64,000 nt of DNA from Pseudonocardia sediminis (GCF_004217185.1 NZ_SHKL01000001.1:2850001-2914000); one strand, 5' to 3'; positions 44,743 through 54,181 are shown, counted from the stretch's first letter. Numbers and translations are program-made. Notes: generated from the letters alone by a model not told the origin.

Positions 44743-46803
44743 TCAGTACGACACCGACGCGGAGAACAGCCCGAACATCGTCCCGAACCAGGCGACCCCG
44801 ACCAGGGCCAGCAGGACGAGCGCCGCGCCGAGGACCCGTCCGCGCCCGGCCCGGTGGCGGACAGAGGCGATCAGCAGCACCGCGGCCGGGGCCACCCCGG
44901 CCAGGGCCGTCCACTGCGCGACCTGCAGGACTCGGACGACGACGTCCGGGAACTCCTGCAGCCCCGCGATCGTGGCGATCGCCGTCGTCCATCCGGCCAG
45001 GGCGAGGACGGCGGCGGCGGTCGCGATCCGGGTCGGCAGCCGTGCGAGGTCGCCGAGGCGGCCCAGGGACGCCGGTGCCGGCAGGCGGTGGCGGCGACGG
45101 TTGACCGCCCCGACCGGCCAGGCCAGCAGGGCGACGAGCAGGACCGCGGCCGAGGACAGCAGCACCGGCAGGGCGACGCCGGCGGCGCGGCCCGGTTCGG
45201 CGCGCAGCAGCGTGAACGCGGACTGGTAGCCGATCGCGGTGACGCGGTCGTCGTCGGCGCGCATCGTGAGGGTCCGCTGCCCGCCGACCTCCTGCCACAC
45301 CCACGGCCGGACCTCGCGGTAGACGGCCGGATACGCCGTTCCCGGACCGGGTGCGACGAGCACGGTCCCGTCCGGGCGGGCGGTCACCGTCGTCTGGCCG
45401 GTGACGCCCATCGCGGAGAGGAACGTGCTGTAGAGCGAGCGGGAGCTCTCGTAGCTGCCCTGCGCCATCGCGGCGTGCTCCGACGCGGTGGGTGCCGTCG
45501 GCGCGGGTGGCGCCGGTGGGGCGGGGAAGTAGCGGTCGGCGAACCCGTCGAGCAGCGACTCCCGCAGCTCCAGGGTGTCGGTCGGGCCGCGGCCGGTGCT
45601 GTTCAGGGCGACGAACACACCGGTCCGGTCGTCCGGGTACATCTGCAGGTGGGCGTGGAAGTAGCCGGTGTCACCGCCGTGGCCGACGATGCGGTGCCCG
45701 TTGCGGCTCTCGTCGAACAGACCCAGCGCCATCCGCGGGCCGTCGGCGAGGGTGCCCAGCGTCGACGCGTCGAGTGCGGGTGCCCGCATCGACGCGAGCG
45801 TCTGCGGTGTCAGGAGCGGCGGCCGTCCGGTCCCGCCCAGCTCCGTCTGCAGGAAGCGGGCCATGTCGGTCGCCGTCGCCGACAGCGCTCCGGCCGGGGC
45901 GGGCCCGACGGTCTCGAACGGTCCGGCCGGGTTCGAGGCGGTGTCGTAGCCATGGGACAGCCGGTCGCGGAGCTCCGGCGGGAGCGGCTGGGCGAAGGTC
46001 GACGACGTCATCCCGGCCCGTGCGAGCACGTCTCGCTGGACCAGCGTCTCGAACGGTGTCCCGCTCACGCGCTCGGCGATGTAGCCGGCCAGCGCGTAGC
46101 CGTAGTTGGAGTACGCGGGCACGGTCCCGGGCGCGAACACCTGCTCCGGCGGGTCGACGGCGACGGCGTCGCGCAGGTTCACCGGCGACTCCCCGTAGGA
46201 GATGAGCCCCTTGATCCGCTCCTCGAACCCGGCGGTGTGGGTCAGCAGGTTCCGCATCGTGATCGGGGCGTCGAAGGACCGGGGAATCGCGACGTCGAGA
46301 TAGCGGCCGACGTCGGCGTCGAGGTCGATCCGCCCCTGCTCGACGAGCTGCAGCACCGTCGTCGCGGTGAACACCTTCGACACCGACCCGACGCGGAACA
46401 GCGTGCGGTCCGGGTCGACCGGCCGGGGCCCGGTGCTGTCCGACCCGGTGCTGTCTGGTCCCGGGCCGCCGGAGCCGGAGTCGGCGAAGCCGTACCCGCG
46501 CGTGGCGATCACCTGCCCGTCGTGCACGACGGTGACCGCGGCCCCCGCGATGCCCGACCGGGCGAGCCCGGCGGGCACCAGCCCGTCGAGCCAGGCGCCG
46601 ACGTCGGGGCCGGTCAGGGCGGCGGTGCCGGGCGGGGGGATCGGCGGGGCGGGGGTGGGCAGGGCGGCGGTGCCGGGCGGGGGGATCGGCGGGGCGGGGG
46701 TGGGCAGGGCGGCCGGGGCGCCGCATCCGGCGACCAGCGCCACGACGGCCCCCGCGCCCACGAGCGCGGCGAGACGCGCCGGGATCGAGCGGTGCGATGT
46801 CAT
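44743..46803 (-). CDS. Lipoprotein serine hydrolase (class C beta-lactamase/PBP4* family) with C-terminal membrane domain
   Basis: The 686-residue protein starts with a signal peptide and lipobox-like ALVAGCGAP, then a Pro/Ala linker with a perfect repeat. The catalytic domain has VGSVSKVFTATTVLQL (SxxK), YSNYGYALAGYIAE (YxN) and a late GHGGDTGYFHAH (HxG). The C-terminal third has four hydrophobic helices (ALPVLLSSAAVLLVALLAW and others). Such proteins act on D-amino-acid peptides or esters outside the cell. ATG 46803 is chosen. It precedes the two-component pair on the same strand. Confidence 0.85.
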   Translation of the reverse strand: MTSHRSIPARLAALVGAGAVVALVAGCGAPAALPTPAPPIPPPGTAALPTPAPPIPPPGTAALTGPDVGAWLDGLVPAGLARSGIAGAAVTVVHDGQVIATRGYGFADSGSGGPGPDSTGSDSTGPRPVDPDRTLFRVGSVSKVFTATTVLQLVEQGRIDLDADVGRYLDVAIPRSFDAPITMRNLLTHTAGFEERIKGLISYGESPVNLRDAVAVDPPEQVFAPGTVPAYSNYGYALAGYIAERVSGTPFETLVQRDVLARAGMTSSTFAQPLPPELRDRLSHGYDTASNPAGPFETVGPAPAGALSATATDMARFLQTELGGTGRPPLLTPQTLASMRAPALDASTLGTLADGPRMALGLFDESRNGHRIVGHGGDTGYFHAHLQMYPDDRTGVFVALNSTGRGPTDTLELRESLLDGFADRYFPAPPAPPAPTAPTASEHAAMAQGSYESSRSLYSTFLSAMGVTGQTTVTARPDGTVLVAPGPGTAYPAVYREVRPWVWQEVGGQRTLTMRADDDRVTAIGYQSAFTLLRAEPGRAAGVALPVLLSSAAVLLVALLAWPVGAVNRRRHRLPAPASLGRLGDLARLPTRIATAAAVLALAGWTTAIATIAGLQEFPDVVVRVLQVAQWTALAGVAPAAVLLIASVRHRAGRGRVLGAALVLLALVGVAWFGTMFGLFSASVSY
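46621..46710. repeat. Two perfect 45-bp tandem repeats in the hydrolase linker
   Basis: Units 46621-46665 and 46666-46710 are identical. On the minus strand each encodes the 15-residue unit AALPTPAPPIPPPGT, a proline-rich spacer between the lipid anchor and the catalytic domain. Perfect identity implies recent duplication and possible copy-number variation. Confidence 0.9.
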
Positions 46804-46953
46804 GCGACGAGCCTGTCGAGCAGGGCCCGCGATCACATCGGGCGCGGGGCCACACCCGGCCTACGACCTCCGGAGGAGGCGGAGGGGCACGTCCGCAGGG
46901 GGTCGGGTCCCTGTCGACGCCCGCCCGCCCGCCCGCTCCGAGCGGCAGCGGGA

Positions 46954-48081
46954 TCACCGGCAGGGCGACCCCCACATGCCGCTCCCGGCGTCGCGCGCCT
47001 CCTGTTCCCGCTCCTGGAACCCGGACCGGTAACGCCCCTCCCCGGCCGGCGCCCAGCCCGCCCGGATGGCGGCGTCGGTGTAGGACTGCTGGCTGTCGAG
47101 GACGAGATAGGCGGGCCAGTCGGGCGCGGCGGCGTCGGCCGGCAGCGTCGGGTCCGGGACGAGCGTGACGTCTTCCCCGGTCAGCATCAGGCGCGCGAAC
47201 GCCGTGGCCGGGTCGCGGGCGCAGTCCGGGGTGGGGCCGAGGCCGATCACCCGCACGGTGATCCGGCGCCGCTGCACCTCGACCACCGCGGTGGACGGGT
47301 CGGTCACCGAGACCACCCGGCCGTAGAGGGTGGGCGGGCCGGTGACCCCCGCCAGTGCGGCGGGTGCATCGGGGAACGGCACGTCGGCCGGTGAGGCCGG
47401 CTGCGCGGCCGGCTCCGGCGGGAGCAGACGGGCGTAGACGACGGTGTTGTTCAGGTAGCTGCGGGCGTCGGAGTCGAAGGGCCCGCCGCAGGTGATCAGC
47501 CGGAGACCGGCGAAGTCGGTGGCGCCGTAGACCTCCTCGGTGGGGAACGCGTCCTTCGGGTACTCGCGCACGGACTCCACGGCGAACCGGGCACGGACGC
47601 CGTCGGCGCGCGTGACCTCGACGACGTCGGCCGGTTTCAGCTTCCCGAGCTCGTAGAACACGGCCGGGCCCCGGAAGGAGTCGACGTGCCCGAGAAGGAC
47701 CGCGGGTCCGGTCTGCCCGGGGGTGGGGGCACCGGTGTACCAGCCGGCGCGGGCGAAGTCGGTGGGGACCTGCACGGTGCTGTCGGGGTTGAGCCCGAGC
47801 GGGTCGAGGCCGGTCTTCACCCCGATCGACGGGATGTCCAGCGAGACCGGCGGTGAGGCGGGCAGCGAGACGGGGACGGCGGTGTCGGCGCCCGTCCCGA
47901 CCGGCTCGGCCACGGGTGCGGGCGGGCCCTCGACCGCGGCCGTCGCGGCCGCGCCGTCGTCCGGGGACGACCCGATGCCCAGCCCCACGACGAGGGTGAC
48001 GATCCCGGCCACGGCCAGGACGGCGACGGGCACCCACCTGCGAGGTGAGCGCCCGCCGCCGCGTCCCTGTCCGAGTGTCAT
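46954..48081 (-). CDS. Class F sortase fused to a degenerate SNase-like domain
   Basis: One 375-residue frame with two domains. Residues 16-37 are a membrane anchor. Residues 80-220 are a class F sortase: His132 in LLGHVD, Cys198 in LITCGGPFD, Arg207 in [15 protein letters not shown]. After a Pro/Ala linker, residues 250-374 resemble the micrococcal-nuclease fold: [52 protein letters not shown] and [14 protein letters not shown]. Two catalytic features of SNase (the DRYGR arginine region and the DTPE acids) look changed, so the domain may bind rather than cut nucleic acid. The gene start overlaps the stop of the upstream ferritin-like gene. Sortases covalently attach proteins to the cell wall; the ferritin-like protein is the obvious candidate. 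Confidence 0.88.
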   Translation of the reverse strand: MTLGQGRGGGRSPRRWVPVAVLAVAGIVTLVVGLGIGSSPDDGAAATAAVEGPPAPVAEPVGTGADTAVPVSLPASPPVSLDIPSIGVKTGLDPLGLNPDSTVQVPTDFARAGWYTGAPTPGQTGPAVLLGHVDSFRGPAVFYELGKLKPADVVEVTRADGVRARFAVESVREYPKDAFPTEEVYGATDFAGLRLITCGGPFDSDARSYLNNTVVYARLLPPEPAAQPASPADVPFPDAPAALAGVTGPPTLYGRVVSVTDPSTAVVEVQRRRITVRVIGLGPTPDCARDPATAFARLMLTGEDVTLVPDPTLPADAAAPDWPAYLVLDSQQSYTDAAIRAGWAPAGEGRYRSGFQEREQEARDAGSGMWGSPCR

Positions 48082-49193
48082 TCCCCGGTGCTGCGGGGCC
48101 CGGCCGCGTCCACGCCGCCCGTGGTGCGGTTGCGCACGGCCATCGCCGCGGCGACGCCCGCCCCGCCGAGCAGGACACCGCCCGCACCGGTGAGCAGCCC
48201 ACCGGCGTCGGTGCCGCCCGCGGTGCCACCGGCGCCGGTCTCGGCGCCACCGGACGGTGCGACCGCGCCGCTGCCGCTCGACTTCAGCGCGCCGTTGACG
48301 CCGTCCGGGAAGAACCCGCCCGACGTCGCGGCGGTCGGGGTCAGGTAGACGATGTTGAGGACCTGGCCCGGCGTGCGGCCGAAGACGAGGCTGTTGTCGT
48401 CGGTGGGGACGATGTTGGAGTCGCCCCCGACGGTCACCCCCTCGTCGAGGTCGTCGGAGCCGTCGAGGGAGTCGCGGGCGTCGGAGATCTTGTTCGCCGA
48501 GTCGGCCAGTCCCTTGGCCAGGATCGTCGTCCGGATGTTCGCCGCGTGGTAGGACTCCACGGCGAGGATCCCGGCGGCGGCCGCGAGGTAGGTCTTGTTC
48601 GAGATCAACGGTGCCGCGCCCTTGTAGGCGGTGACGCCGACGTCCTCGAAGATGAACGCGCCCAGCAGGAAGTTCTCGTCGTTGGCGAACGGGTCGAACG
48701 TCTCGCCCTGCGCGATCAGCCCGGCCGCGGCGGCCGCGGCGTTGAAGCTGGCCTGCAGGTCGATCGTCGGACGGGCCACCGCGGCGTCACCCAGCGCGGT
48801 GCGCAGGAAACGGACGTGGTTCTTCTCGTCGTCGGTGATCTCGGTGGCGTACTGGCGGATGGCGTCGTCCTGGAACGGCACCTTCTTGCCGCCGGTCACC
48901 GAGCCGGGACGGCCGGTCCCGCCGATCAGGTCGTCGGGCAGGCCCTCCCCGGTCAGGGCCCGGGAGTAGAACTCCGCCTCCAGGTACTCCAGGTTCAGCG
49001 CGAAGTTGAGGACGGCGGCGTCGCTGATCGGGCCGGAGTCGTCGTCCTGGGCCGAGGCGGTGCCCGCCCCGAGCACGCTCGCGCCGGCGACCCCGAGTCC
49101 GGTCAGGCCGGCCGCTCGTAGGAACCGGCGCCGGTCCAGGGGGTTCTCCGCACTCCGGCTGATCGCCGCGGTGATGAACTTCCGGTCGAACAT
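48078..49193 (-). CDS. Tat-exported ferritin-like protein with C-terminal membrane anchor
   Basis: 371 residues. The N-terminus carries a Tat signal, [14 protein letters not shown] (21-34 region), with a predicted cut after ASA48. The body is a four-helix ferritin-like domain with metal-type residues in [41 protein letters not shown] and [13 protein letters not shown] (Glu/His at regular spacing), resembling DUF4439/desiccation-related proteins. The C-terminus is Gly/Ala/Ser-rich, then a hydrophobic segment (332-353) ends with RNR, like a sorting or anchor tail; no LPXTG is seen. Its stop overlaps the sortase-fusion start, so the two proteins are made together. ATG 49193 follows AGGGAGATC. 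Confidence 0.85.
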   Translation of the reverse strand: MFDRKFITAAISRSAENPLDRRRFLRAAGLTGLGVAGASVLGAGTASAQDDDSGPISDAAVLNFALNLEYLEAEFYSRALTGEGLPDDLIGGTGRPGSVTGGKKVPFQDDAIRQYATEITDDEKNHVRFLRTALGDAAVARPTIDLQASFNAAAAAAGLIAQGETFDPFANDENFLLGAFIFEDVGVTAYKGAAPLISNKTYLAAAAGILAVESYHAANIRTTILAKGLADSANKISDARDSLDGSDDLDEGVTVGGDSNIVPTDDNSLVFGRTPGQVLNIVYLTPTAATSGGFFPDGVNGALKSSGSGAVAPSGGAETGAGGTAGGTDAGGLLTGAGGVLLGGAGVAAAMAVRNRTTGGVDAAGPRSTGE

Positions 49194-49555
49194 GATCGAT
49201 CTCCCTCGCCCTGCGCGTTGTCGATGAATGTCATCCACGCAGTCCGGAGATGATCCGCATCACGCCGTGATGCACCGGTTCGTTCGGACGGATTCGCGAT
49301 CCGGATCAGTGTCATCGGTGATTGTGATTTGTATCACGTCACCGTGCGGAGAATGGATACATATGTGTTCCGCCGACGTCGGGTGCCGGGTCCGCATCGT
49401 CGGTCCGACGAGGTGTGAACCGATGCCGGGCGGGTACCGAACGCCGGATGCGTCATGCCGCCACTCACGCCCGCTCGCGCGCCGGCGACGTCTGGACCTG
49501 CACATATCCGTCGTCCACGGATCGTCGTCGTGGCGTGTGAAAGGTGGGAAACCGT
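49194..49555. promoter_or_regulatory. Divergent control region with CRP-like site and palindrome
   Basis: This 362-base gap between the divergent ferritin-like gene and tatA is less GC-rich than its flanks. GCATCACG-C-CGTGATGC (49257-49273) is an exact inverted repeat. TGTGA-TTTGTA-TCACG (49323-49338) matches the CRP/cAMP consensus TGTGA-N6-TCACA at nine of ten positions. Both sites could serve the minus-strand genes; their order favours control of the ferritin-like/sortase pair by a Crp-type regulator. I see no other gene. Confidence 0.6.
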
Positions 49556-49789
49556 ATGGGCGCAATGAGTCCCGTGCATTGGTTGATCGTCGTCGGTGTA
49601 CTCGTGCTTCTGTTCGGCGCGAAGAGGCTGCCGGAGGCGGCGCGGTCCATCGGCCGCTCCGCCCGGGTACTGAAAGGGGAGATGCGGGCCGTCGACGACG
49701 ACAATGCGCCCGCTCCGGTCCGCGACCTCCCGGTGACTGCGCCGGAGCGGACTCCTCCCGTCGCCGGGGGTCCCGACCGGCACGAGTGA
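49556..49789 (+). CDS. tatA: TatA/E-type twin-arginine translocase subunit
   Basis: 77 residues: one short N-terminal membrane helix (SPVHWLIVVGVLVLLFGAKR), the FG hinge and an amphipathic helix (LPEAARSIGRSARVLKGEM), then an acidic tail; this is the TatA/E pattern. TatA forms the translocation pore with TatC. No tatC is beside it. ATG 49556 is preferred; 49565 also fits. It diverges from a Tat-signal protein gene, which suggests a dedicated or supplementary pore for that cargo. Confidence 0.88.
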   Translation: MGAMSPVHWLIVVGVLVLLFGAKRLPEAARSIGRSARVLKGEMRAVDDDNAPAPVRDLPVTAPERTPPVAGGPDRHE

Positions 49790-49799
49790 ACGGCGGACC

Positions 49800-50891
49800 T
49801 CAGCCCGCCGGGCACCGGACGTCGGTACCCGGGTCGAGCCCCTGCCGGTGTGCGATCCAGGGCAGGGAGTCGGCGAATGCCTGGGAGAACACGTCGAACG
49901 TGTGTCCGCCACCGGGGATCACCACCTCGCAGGTCTCGATCCCGGCGCTGCGGGACAGCGGCACCAGCTTCTGGACGGCCGCGAGCGGCTGGGCGTCGGC
50001 CGAGCCGACCTCGAACCAGCCACCGGTCCGCGGGTAGCGGCGGGTCGTGAGCAGGTCGGCCGGCTCGTGCGCGGCGAACTCCTGCGCGGACCCGCCGAAC
50101 AGCCCGGAGACGGTGGACGCGGTGTCGTCGTTCGTCTCGCCGAGGCGCGGCCCGGTCAGTCCGGAGTAGTCGCCGAACGTGGAGAACAGGCCGGGGTGAC
50201 GCAGCGCGAGCATCGCCGCGCAGGAGCCGCCCTCGGACAGCCCGGCCACGGCCCAGCCCGGCCCGGGCCGCTCCGTGCGGAACGTGCTGCGGACGAACTC
50301 GAGGAGATCGACCGTCAGGTAGGTCTCGACGCGCCCGGCCGGGCCGTCGACGCACTCGGTGTCGGCGTCGAGGGTCCCGTTGATGTCGGGCATGACCAGG
50401 ATCGGGGCCCGCCCGCCGTGCGCCGCGGCGTACGCGTCGGCGGTCTCATCGGCCATCCCGCCGTCCGTCCAGTCCTGCGGGGACCCCGGCGTGCCGTGCA
50501 GCAGGACGATCACCGGCAACGGCGGGCGCGGTCGGGCGAACCACGCGGGTGGCACCCAGACCAGCGCCTGCCGGGCGGCGAACCCGGTCCTCCCGGCCGG
50601 GATCGTCACCGGTGCGAACACTCCCTGGTCCGGCCGGTCGGTGCGCCGCAGCAGCCGGGCCAGCGCGACCTCGTCGGCGGGCTCGGCGCCGACGACGGCG
50701 CCCAGGGTGCGGAAGTAGTCGTAGTAGGCGTTCGTCGCGGCCGCGGCGTTGACCACGAGCAGCGGGACGGTGGCCAGCACTACGACGAACCGGCCACGCC
50801 CGCGCCGCAGTACGAGGACTCCCGCCAGGAACAGCAGGCTCGCCACGGCCAGCATCACCAGGAACGTGGGCGTCGTGACGGGTGTGTTCAC
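49800..50891 (-). CDS. Membrane-anchored esterase (alpha/beta hydrolase, esterase D/antigen 85-like)
   Basis: The 363-residue protein has two N-terminal hydrophobic helices (LVMLAVASLLFLAGVLVL, VVVLATVPLLVVNAA) then an outward hydrolase domain: VIVLLHGTPGSPQDW, VMPDINGTLDADTECVD, the nucleophile VAGLSEGGSCAAMLA and a late GGGHTFDVFSQA with the His. The fold and GLSEGG match the esterase family that includes mycolyltransferases and feruloyl esterases. Start GTG 50891. Convergent with tatA, 10 bases between stops. Confidence 0.85.
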   Translation of the reverse strand: MNTPVTTPTFLVMLAVASLLFLAGVLVLRRGRGRFVVVLATVPLLVVNAAAATNAYYDYFRTLGAVVGAEPADEVALARLLRRTDRPDQGVFAPVTIPAGRTGFAARQALVWVPPAWFARPRPPLPVIVLLHGTPGSPQDWTDGGMADETADAYAAAHGGRAPILVMPDINGTLDADTECVDGPAGRVETYLTVDLLEFVRSTFRTERPGPGWAVAGLSEGGSCAAMLALRHPGLFSTFGDYSGLTGPRLGETNDDTASTVSGLFGGSAQEFAAHEPADLLTTRRYPRTGGWFEVGSADAQPLAAVQKLVPLSRSAGIETCEVVIPGGGHTFDVFSQAFADSLPWIAHRQGLDPGTDVRCPAG

Positions 50892-51033
50892 GACGCGGTC
50901 CCGGCGGGCACGTCTTGCGGCACGGGAGCACGGTAGCGCCGGAGACGCAGCGGACGTCCTCGCACCCGTTGCCGTGCCCTCGCACGGGAGATGTCGCGTG
51001 CGAAGGCACCGGATCGGGTGCGACGGGGAACGG

Positions 51034-51906
51034 TCACCGTCCCCGGTCGTCGGGCCCGGGCCCGACGGGGGTCGCGGCCGGGCGGGCCGAGGAACGCGCC
51101 AGGGAGACCGTCGCGACGACCATCGCCACGACCGTCACGCCGATCAGCACCCACTCCGGGCCGTCGGCGCGGATCGTCTCGCCGAGCACCAGCAGCCCGA
51201 TCACGGCCGCGACCAGCGGCTCGCCGACGGTCACCGCGGGCAGCGACGCGGACAGGTCACCGGCGGAGTAGGACCACTGCTGAGCCGCGGTACCCCCGGC
51301 GACGGCGACGACCAGCACCCAGGTCTCCGCGCTGGTCAGCAGGGTGAGGGGCCCGTCGCCGATCAGGTTCACGACGCCCTTGACCAGGGCCGCGGCCACG
51401 CCGAACGCCACTCCCGCGGCCACCCCGAGCGACAGGGCCCGCGCCGTGCCCCGGCGCAGCAGGGCCACCGCGACGCACCCGGCGACGACCGCGGCCAGCA
51501 CCGTGCCGGTCGGCAGCCAGTCCCGGGCCGGCGCCCGGTCGACGCCCCCGCCCGGCTCGCCGACCACCACGAACACGGCCAGCGACGCGACCAGCACCGG
51601 CGCCCGGACCCACTCGAGGCGCGTCACCCGGCGTCCGGCCCAGCGGGCCCCGAGCGGCAGCGCGAACAGCAGGGTGGTCACCAGCAACGGCTGTACCAGC
51701 AGCAACGACCCGACGCCCAGCGCCGCGGCCTGGACCGCGAACCCGGCCGAGTCGCCGAACGTGCCGACCCACCACAGCGGGGAGCGGGCAAGCCGGCGCA
51801 CCAGGGGCTCGCCGGTGTCGGCGGCGGCGACGTGGTGCTGGGCCACCGAGGCGGCGGCGAACAGGACCGCGGCCACCAGGGCGAGCGCGACGGCGAGCAG
51901 TGTCAC
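51034..51906 (-). CDS. DMT superfamily (EamA-like) transporter
   Basis: 290 residues with about ten hydrophobic helices in two EamA-like halves, for example LAVALALVAAVLFAAASVAQ, LLVQPLLVTTLLFALPLG and LLVLGETIRADGPEW. The second half ends with a basic, Pro-rich tail. These carriers move small metabolites. The start GTG 51906 has GGAAGGAGG upstream. It lies between an esterase and an acyltransferase gene on the same strand; substrate unknown. Confidence 0.8.
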   Translation of the reverse strand: MTLLAVALALVAAVLFAAASVAQHHVAAADTGEPLVRRLARSPLWWVGTFGDSAGFAVQAAALGVGSLLLVQPLLVTTLLFALPLGARWAGRRVTRLEWVRAPVLVASLAVFVVVGEPGGGVDRAPARDWLPTGTVLAAVVAGCVAVALLRRGTARALSLGVAAGVAFGVAAALVKGVVNLIGDGPLTLLTSAETWVLVVAVAGGTAAQQWSYSAGDLSASLPAVTVGEPLVAAVIGLLVLGETIRADGPEWVLIGVTVVAMVVATVSLARSSARPAATPVGPGPDDRGR

Positions 51907-52029
51907 GAGGCCTCCTTCCCGCCGAGTATCCCCTGCGCGACACGACCGTCGTCGCGAGCCGCCGGGGCTGCCGTGATCTCGCCGCGGCACCGCTCCGCCT
52001 CCGGATGCGGGAGGCGCCCGTGGAGCGGA

Positions 52030-53847
52030 TCAACGACGCAGCGCGTCCGCCACGGCATCGGCCAGGACGGTCCTGCCCTGCGGCCCGGGATGCACCCCGT
52101 CCGGACCGAGCAGACCGGGGCGGGACCCGACCAGGGCCGACCAGTCGACGAAGACGACGTCCGGTGCGCCGGTCTCGGCGGCCCCGCGCAGGACCGCGTT
52201 GTTCGGGTCCTCCCAGCGCCGATCCACCTCGACGCCGACCAGCACCAGACGCCGCGGTCCGCCGGGAGCCGTCGCGGTGAGGCGGACGACCTCGTCGACG
52301 TCGTCCTGCTCGACGGTGCCGTTGGCCCCGAGATCGACGACCACCGGTCCGTCGTGGTCGCGGACCCAGTCCTCGACGATCGGCGGTGCGGCGGCGAACT
52401 GGCGTCCGACCTTGCCGTCGACGGTGGTGCGGGGCCCGAGCGCGGCGCGCAGGGCCTCGGCACTCCCGATGGCGATCGAGTCGCCGACGACCAGGGCCGG
52501 TGTCGCAGCGGGGGTCGCCGTGGGGGTCGCCGTGGGGGTCGCCGAGGTGCTCGCGGCGGGGGTGGGGGCGGGCGACGGGGTGGGAGGCTGCACCGGGGCC
52601 GGCGACGGGGGGAGCGGTGCACCGGCGACCGGCGTGGTGCACGCAACGGCCACCGAGGCGACGGCGAACGCGCCCGCGAGGGCGGCCCCGACCCGGCCCG
52701 CCGGGCCCATCCGGAGCCGGGCGCCGACCACGCGGAGCCCACCACGCCGGATCGGGGCTTCCAGGAATCGGTAGGAGACCTCGGTGACCACGACTGTGGT
52801 GGACAGGGCGAGGACGTCGCGCACGGCCGTGCTCGAGGGAAGATCGCGGAACAGCACGATGACCGGCCAGTGGTAGAGGTACAGGCCGTACGAGCGCTTC
52901 CCGACCGCGACGAGGGGGCGTGCTCCGAGCAGCCGTGAGACAGGGCCCGGGGACCGGCCGACCGCGGCGATGACGACGACCGTCAGGACCCCCGTCCTCA
53001 GGAGGCCGCCGTGGCGGTAGAGGTCGCCGTCGAACTCGGAGACCACGACCACGTCGACGAGCAGCGCGGTCAACGCGAGCAGGCCCGCGCCGTTCAGCGC
53101 GATCCGCCACGCCGGACGACGGGGACGGAGCCACGTGTCCGGACGCCACGCGAGGGCCAGGGCGGCCCCGGCGAGGAACCCCGAACACCGGGCGTCGGTG
53201 GCGTAGTAGGCGAGCCCACCGCCGTCCGGGTCGTACTGCGCCGCGAGAGAGACCGCGGACGCGATCGCGAGCGCGGCGGTCAGACCGACCCTCGTCCACC
53301 GATGGCAGAACGCGATCACGCCGACGTAGAGCAGCGGCCAGACGAGGTAGAGCTGTCCCTCGATCGACAACGACCAGAGGTGCAGGAACGGGGACGGAGC
53401 GGAGAACGACTCGGAGTAGGGGATGCCGGCGAGGACGAGATGCCAGTTCTGCAGATAGGACAACGACGCGAGTGCGTCGCCGCGGAGGTCGGCGACCGAC
53501 TCCGGGTCCACGATGCGTTGAACGGCGACGGTGGCGATCACACAGGCGACGAGAGCCGGCAACAATCGCCGTGCCCGCGCCCGGACGAATGCCCCGCCGT
53601 CGACGCGACCGTAGCGGCGCAGCTCTGCGACCAGCAGATGGGTGATCAGGAATCCGCTGAGGGTGAAGAAGATCTCGACGCCGAGGAAACCGCCTCCGGC
53701 CCATCCGAGATCGGCGTGATAGGCGAGGACGGCCAGGACCGCGACGGCCCGGAGACCGTCGAGACCCGGAATGTTCGGAACCCCGACCCCATCGGTCCGA
53801 CGCGCCCGATAGCGCACGGGAAAGGGTCGGGCGAGCTGGGCCGTCAT
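52030..53847 (-). CDS. OafA/OatA-type O-acyltransferase with SGNH domain
   Basis: 605 residues: N-terminal acyltransferase-3 membrane domain (IPGLDGLRAVAVLAVLAYHA, FFTLSGFLITHLL, LWSLSIEGQLYLVWP, SYGLYLYHWPVIVLF) with ten or so helices, then a Pro/Ala/Thr linker (repeats of ATPT) and a C-terminal SGNH hydrolase-like domain with VVGDSIAIGSAEAL (catalytic Ser) and GPDGVHPG (Asp/His). Proteins of this shape acetylate peptidoglycan or glycans on the outer face. ATG 53847 is chosen. It begins a minus-strand run of envelope genes. Confidence 0.92.
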   Translation of the reverse strand: MTAQLARPFPVRYRARRTDGVGVPNIPGLDGLRAVAVLAVLAYHADLGWAGGGFLGVEIFFTLSGFLITHLLVAELRRYGRVDGGAFVRARARRLLPALVACVIATVAVQRIVDPESVADLRGDALASLSYLQNWHLVLAGIPYSESFSAPSPFLHLWSLSIEGQLYLVWPLLYVGVIAFCHRWTRVGLTAALAIASAVSLAAQYDPDGGGLAYYATDARCSGFLAGAALALAWRPDTWLRPRRPAWRIALNGAGLLALTALLVDVVVVSEFDGDLYRHGGLLRTGVLTVVVIAAVGRSPGPVSRLLGARPLVAVGKRSYGLYLYHWPVIVLFRDLPSSTAVRDVLALSTTVVVTEVSYRFLEAPIRRGGLRVVGARLRMGPAGRVGAALAGAFAVASVAVACTTPVAGAPLPPSPAPVQPPTPSPAPTPAASTSATPTATPTATPAATPALVVGDSIAIGSAEALRAALGPRTTVDGKVGRQFAAAPPIVEDWVRDHDGPVVVDLGANGTVEQDDVDEVVRLTATAPGGPRRLVLVGVEVDRRWEDPNNAVLRGAAETGAPDVVFVDWSALVGSRPGLLGPDGVHPGPQGRTVLADAVADALRR

Positions 53848-54181
53848 ACCCGCACCTGCTTTCTCCTCCGGCGGATGCGGGACGTTCTCACGCAGGTAAC
53901 GCAAACTCCGGCACAGACGGCGGATATCGCCCGTCGGGGCGACGGGAATCACCCGTCGGAGGGCCTTCTCCTACCGTGGTCGTAGAGCCGATCTCCGACC
54001 GTGCTCCGACGCGCGGGGGTCCTCGCGACGGCATCGTCGAGGCCATGACGATCACTGCGTGCATCACCCGTCGCCCCGGGAGGGGGTCATCGGTCGTGTC
54101 CGCCGGTTCCGGTGGATCATCTCCGGCTGTGGAGGTTCCCGGCGGCCACGAGGCCGAGCCCGCGACGGCCGGGGACCGGCG
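53848..54181. promoter_or_regulatory. Divergent region between acyltransferase and kinase genes
   Basis: A 334-base gap with no recognised gene. It contains a CCCGTC-GGGGC-GACGGG inverted repeat (53930-53946) with a third CCCGTC about six bases later (from 53952). Such clustered half-sites could be regulator sites for either gene. A short plus-strand frame (53976-54185) has no ribosome site and no homology and is judged not real. Confidence 0.4.

Noticed and set aside
46621..46710. Tandem repeat as CRISPR or origin iterons
   Set aside because: Only two adjoining units without spacers, inside a coding linker.
43471..47394. 1307-codon plus-strand open frame
   Set aside because: It runs antisense to the kinase, serine hydrolase and sortase genes, has low-complexity Arg/Gly/Asp/Val composition and no family motif; a shadow frame from high GC.
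46954..48081. Sortase and SNase-like parts as two genes
   Set aside because: There is no stop, frameshift or internal ribosome site between them; one frame covers both domains.
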